A stretch of 6,591 nt of DNA. Source: Spirochaetota bacterium. Its GTDB lineage: Bacteria; Spirochaetota; UBA4802; JAFGJZ01. The notes beneath the pieces are model-generated. The model saw nothing but the letters and a program-made list of their open reading frames with translations, was not told the DNA's origin and did not search any database. Both the position numbers and the translations under genes were made by a program. Shown piece by piece: positions 5,476 to 6,591 of this stretch (the first letter of the stretch is position 1; each line of letters starts with the position of its first letter). The stretch covers positions 1 to 6,591 of the forward strand of contig JAKJGA010000092.1 in assembly GCA_022704645.1 (NCBI GenBank), in the 5' to 3' direction.

Positions 5476-6591
5476 TTATTTAAAGAATTCTTTAACACTT
5501 ATTGGTGATAACTGCTTAATTTTCGCGTTGGTGTACAGAAAATCGTAAACTTTCTCAAAAAGCATCTCTGAATGAATCTGTTCATAAAGATTATTCTGTT
5601 TTACCATTTTCATTACTTCAGCTTCAGTCGTGTGGCCTCTTTCTGCCATTTTAGCAACTTCCTGTTTGAAATCCTCAGGATTAACTTTTATGTTTTCTGT
5701 TTTTGCCACATCTGAAAGTGTTAATGAAGTTTTAATCGATTTCATCGCTTCTTCTTCAAGTTTTTTCTCGAAATTATCGCCTTCTTTACCCATTATTTTT
5801 GAAAAATCGGCAATAGTTCCATTAAAACTTGAGAGTCCGATTTTAGCCTTAAATCTGTCAAAAACCGATTTCTTTTCGCCTTCGATAATTGAAAGAGGAA
5901 TTTCAAATGAACCTTTTTCGACTATTTTTTCAAGAATCTGGTTTTTTGCCATAGATTTTGCTCTGTCAGTGCAATACTTCAAAAGATCATCTTTGATTTT
6001 CGTTTTCATCTGATCAACAGATTCAAAACCGGCGTCTTTTGCAAACTGATCATTGAGTTCAGGAAGCTTTCTTTCGCTGATTTCTTTAATTTTGATAATA
6101 TGGGTTACTTTCTTTGAAGCAAGGTCTTTAACTGAATAATCCTTAGGATACGAGAAATTCACTGTTTTCTCTTCGCCAGCTTTCATTCCTTTTACATAAT
6201 TATCAAATTCATGCTCTTCCTTATTTTTTCCGCAAACGACTGTTACAGTTCCCCACTGACGCGACTCAAGCTCATCTGATTTTAAATCATCAGTGCGTTT
6301 AACGTCAATTTTTACAAGATCTCCGTCTTCAATAACAGCTGCAGCATCTTCTTTTTTGTTGATTACTGCAAAACGTTCTCTAACGGCATCAATTTCGAAA
6401 TTAAGATCTTCGGCAGTTATTTCAATCTGTTTTTCTTCAGCGGATATGCCCTTATAGTCCTTGAGATTGATTATAGGATAAATCTCAAATGTCGCCTTAT
6501 ATTTAAGGTTTTCATCTTTAGAAAACTTATCGAATTCTATTTTAGGATATGAAATCGGATTATAATTTTTCTCTTTTACAGCGGCAAGATA
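5476..6591 (-). CDS. tig: Trigger factor (ribosome-associated chaperone), N-terminus outside window
   Basis: Trigger factor binds the ribosome at the tunnel exit and shelters nascent chains. The frame stays open from the stop at 5476 to the window edge (371 codons), so the gene runs past base 6591. Compared with E. coli (432 aa) roughly 75-80 N-terminal residues, including the ribosome-binding signature, are missing. Visible residues 1-50 are the end of the N-domain, with the ATFEIYPIINLKDY segment. Residues about 85-175 are the FKBP-like domain, containing VKGMKAGEEKTVNFSYPKDY and ending in SERKLPELNDQFAKD. Residues 180-371 are the helical C-terminal chaperone arms. The FKBP domain aligns without gaps to my memory of E. 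coli but has EHEFDN where IPGFED is expected, so prolyl isomerase activity may be lost. It lies upstream of clpP, clpX and lon, with a terminator between. Confidence 0.96.
   Translation of the reverse strand, partial: YLAAVKEKNYNPISYPKIEFDKFSKDENLKYKATFEIYPIINLKDYKGISAEEKQIEITAEDLNFEIDAVRERFAVINKKEDAAAVIEDGDLVKIDVKRTDDLKSDELESRQWGTVTVVCGKNKEEHEFDNYVKGMKAGEEKTVNFSYPKDYSVKDLASKKVTHIIKIKEISERKLPELNDQFAKDAGFESVDQMKTKIKDDLLKYCTDRAKSMAKNQILEKIVEKGSFEIPLSIIEGEKKSVFDRFKAKIGLSSFNGTIADFSKIMGKEGDNFEKKLEEEAMKSIKTSLTLSDVAKTENIKVNPEDFKQEVAKMAERGHTTEAEVMKMVKQNNLYEQIHSEMLFEKVYDFLYTNAKIKQLSPISVKEFFK

Noticed and set aside
5630..6013. Open frame of 127 codons on the plus strand opposite tig
   Set aside because: The Ser/Phe/Leu-rich product is typical of the antisense of Lys/Glu-rich coding sequence; no start signal is visible.
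1..6591. Search by eye for tRNA, rRNA, CRISPR repeats, insertion sequences, attachment sites and origins
   Set aside because: None seen; nearly the whole window is coding, and the only non-coding stretch of note is 5343-5475.

Overview
This is an A+T-rich bacterial chromosomal segment carrying housekeeping protein-quality-control genes. There are no RNA genes, insertion sequences, CRISPR arrays or phage genes. The minus-strand order tig - clpP - clpX - lon (read from the right edge leftward) is the arrangement known from Proteobacteria and several other Gram-negative phyla. The usual Firmicutes order (tig - clpX - lon, with clpP elsewhere) does not match. The sequence alone does not fix the phylum. 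Low G+C with this gene order would fit a Spirochaetes-, Elusimicrobiota- or deltaproteobacteria-like lineage, but that is a weak inference.

Left part, plus strand (1-1048): the C-terminal end of PTS enzyme I (ptsI), cut by the window edge, overlaps by one base a class I SAM-dependent methyltransferase gene whose substrate is unknown. The methyltransferase converges on lon. Their stop codons overlap in the four bases TTAA (1045-1048), so there is no intergenic space. A perfect 12-bp inverted repeat flanked by T-rich runs on both sides spans this junction and looks like a bidirectional terminator placed inside the two coding ends.

Centre and right, minus strand (6591-1045): a trigger factor gene (tig, N-terminus outside the window) ends at a 7-bp GC-rich hairpin with a GAAA loop. 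About 110 bases of A+T-rich spacer follow with a plausible sigma-70-type promoter, then clpP, clpX and lon packed with gaps of 12 and 2 bases. They are probably one operon. ClpX carries the zinc finger, pore loops and IGF loop needed to unfold substrates and dock on ClpP. ClpP has an intact Ser-His-Asp triad, and Lon has intact ATPase and Ser-Lys protease sites. Together the cluster covers chaperoning of nascent chains (trigger factor) and two ATP-dependent degradation routes (ClpXP and Lon).

Most of the window is conventional. Items worth a second look are the embedded terminator, the apparently degenerate prolyl isomerase site of trigger factor, the ptsI-methyltransferase coupling, the clpX start choice, and an inverted repeat overlapping the clpP promoter. 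I see no convincing new multi-gene system.
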